7,210 nt of DNA from an uncultured Gemmatimonadaceae bacterium (GTDB lineage: Bacteria > Gemmatimonadota > Gemmatimonadetes > Gemmatimonadales > Gemmatimonadaceae), in assembly GCA_955652635.1 (NCBI GenBank), contig CATPBN010000027.1, positions 1-7,210 of the forward strand, read 5' to 3'. A program made the position numbers and the translations under genes. Each line of letters opens with the position of its first letter. Within the stretch, counting starts at the first letter, position 1. Below the pieces are notes generated by a model. That model saw only the letters and a list, made by a program, of their open reading frames with translations. It was not told the DNA's origin and did no database searches. Below, one piece after another: positions 6,750-7,210 of this stretch.

Positions 6750-7210
6750 ATGCCCGAGCTCCCTGACATAACAGTCTACATCGAAGCGCTCGAATCACGA
6801 ATCGTTGGTGAGACGCTCGAGCGAACGCGCATCCCCAAGCCTTTTCTGCTGCGTTCGGTTGACCCGCCCATCAGCGCCGCCCACGGAAGACGCGTAATCG
6901 GAGTACGGCGCATGGGGAAGCGAATCGTCGTCGAGCTGGAGGACGACCTTTTTCTCGTCATCCACCTGATGATTGCCGGGCGACTGCGCTGGGTGCCGGC
7001 CGGTGGCGCGGTACCGGGCAAGATCGGTCTCGCTGCATTCGACTTCACGAACGGCACTCTGATCCTCACCGAGGCTGGCTCGAAGCGTCGCGCTTCGCTC
7101 TGGCTCGTGCGCGGAGAGAAATCGCTGGAACAATTTGAGCGGGGTGGATTGGAAGTATTGGAGTCCGATCTCAACCAGTTTACAGAACGACTGATACGTG
7201 AGAATCACAC
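6750..7210 (+). CDS. Fpg/Nei-family DNA glycosylase (formamidopyrimidine-DNA glycosylase), N-terminal part
   Basis: Partial gene, running off the window end with 153 codons visible. It begins ATG-Pro-Glu-Leu-Pro-Asp: after Met removal, Pro2 is the Schiff-base nucleophile and Glu3 the acid of the Fpg/Nei family, which excises oxidised bases and cuts the abasic site. Lys57 in RRMGKRIVVEL is the conserved DNA-phosphate-binding lysine, and VIHLMIAGRLRW (70-81) matches the HLxMTGxL helix region. In place of the usual DPRRFG loop there is LTEAGSKRRASLWLV (106-120), so this is a divergent subgroup, and the choice between Fpg (8-oxoguanine, FapyG) and Nei-like specificity is open. The helix-two-turn-helix and zinc finger would lie beyond the window. 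It starts 17 bases after the egtA stop with no terminator visible and only a weak ribosome site, so it may share the egt transcript. Confidence 0.9.
   Translation, partial: MPELPDITVYIEALESRIVGETLERTRIPKPFLLRSVDPPISAAHGRRVIGVRRMGKRIVVELEDDLFLVIHLMIAGRLRWVPAGGAVPGKIGLAAFDFTNGTLILTEAGSKRRASLWLVRGEKSLEQFERGGLEVLESDLNQFTERLIRENH

Noticed and set aside
6795..7208. 137-codon open frame on the - strand
   Set aside because: It is antisense to the Fpg-like gene, whose MPELPD start and Lys57 motif decide the true strand.

Overview
This is a GC-rich, gene-dense stretch of bacterial chromosome. Most probably it comes from a Gram-negative soil or sediment bacterium, with Gemmatimonadota or Acidobacteriota-like lineages as my best guess. 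That guess rests on codon bias, frequent GTG starts, a membrane-anchored dihaem cytochrome c and a complete egtB-egtD-egtA set, and it is inference rather than a sequence match. There are no tRNAs, rRNAs, CRISPR arrays, insertion sequences or phage genes.

Layout: (1) 1-361 (+) is the C-terminal 119 residues of a histidine-phosphatase (phosphoglycerate-mutase-like) protein cut by the window edge. (2) 370-2124 (-) is an orphan multi-pass membrane sensor histidine kinase that converges on the phosphatase tail to tail. (3) 2164-3068 (-) is a membrane-anchored dihaem cytochrome c gene, upstream of and co-directional with the kinase. It is broken into two frames by an apparent one-base loss around 2536-2541. 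(4) 3069-3202 is a divergent intergenic region with a short palindrome. (5) 3203-6732 (+) is an ergothioneine biosynthesis operon, egtB-egtD-egtA, with a 4-base overlap and then a 9-base gap. (6) 6750 to the window end (+) is the N-terminal part of an Fpg/Nei-family DNA glycosylase, 17 bases after egtA and probably in the same transcript.

How the genes work together: EgtA would make gamma-glutamylcysteine. EgtD trimethylates histidine to hercynine. EgtB, a non-haem iron sulfoxide synthase, joins the two using O2. The residues visible in EgtB match the gamma-glutamylcysteine-using (mycobacterial) type, which fits the adjacent egtA. The later steps (EgtC amidohydrolase, EgtE C-S lyase) are not in this window. 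The glycosylase that follows repairs oxidised bases, so the + strand unit has an oxidative-stress theme. The - strand pair (cytochrome c and sensor kinase) may be linked to respiration, but that is only a guess from adjacency.

I do not see a new kind of system here. The points most worth checking are the cytochrome frameshift, the in-frame egtD/egtA junction, the odd start region of egtB, and the divergent loop of the Fpg-like protein.
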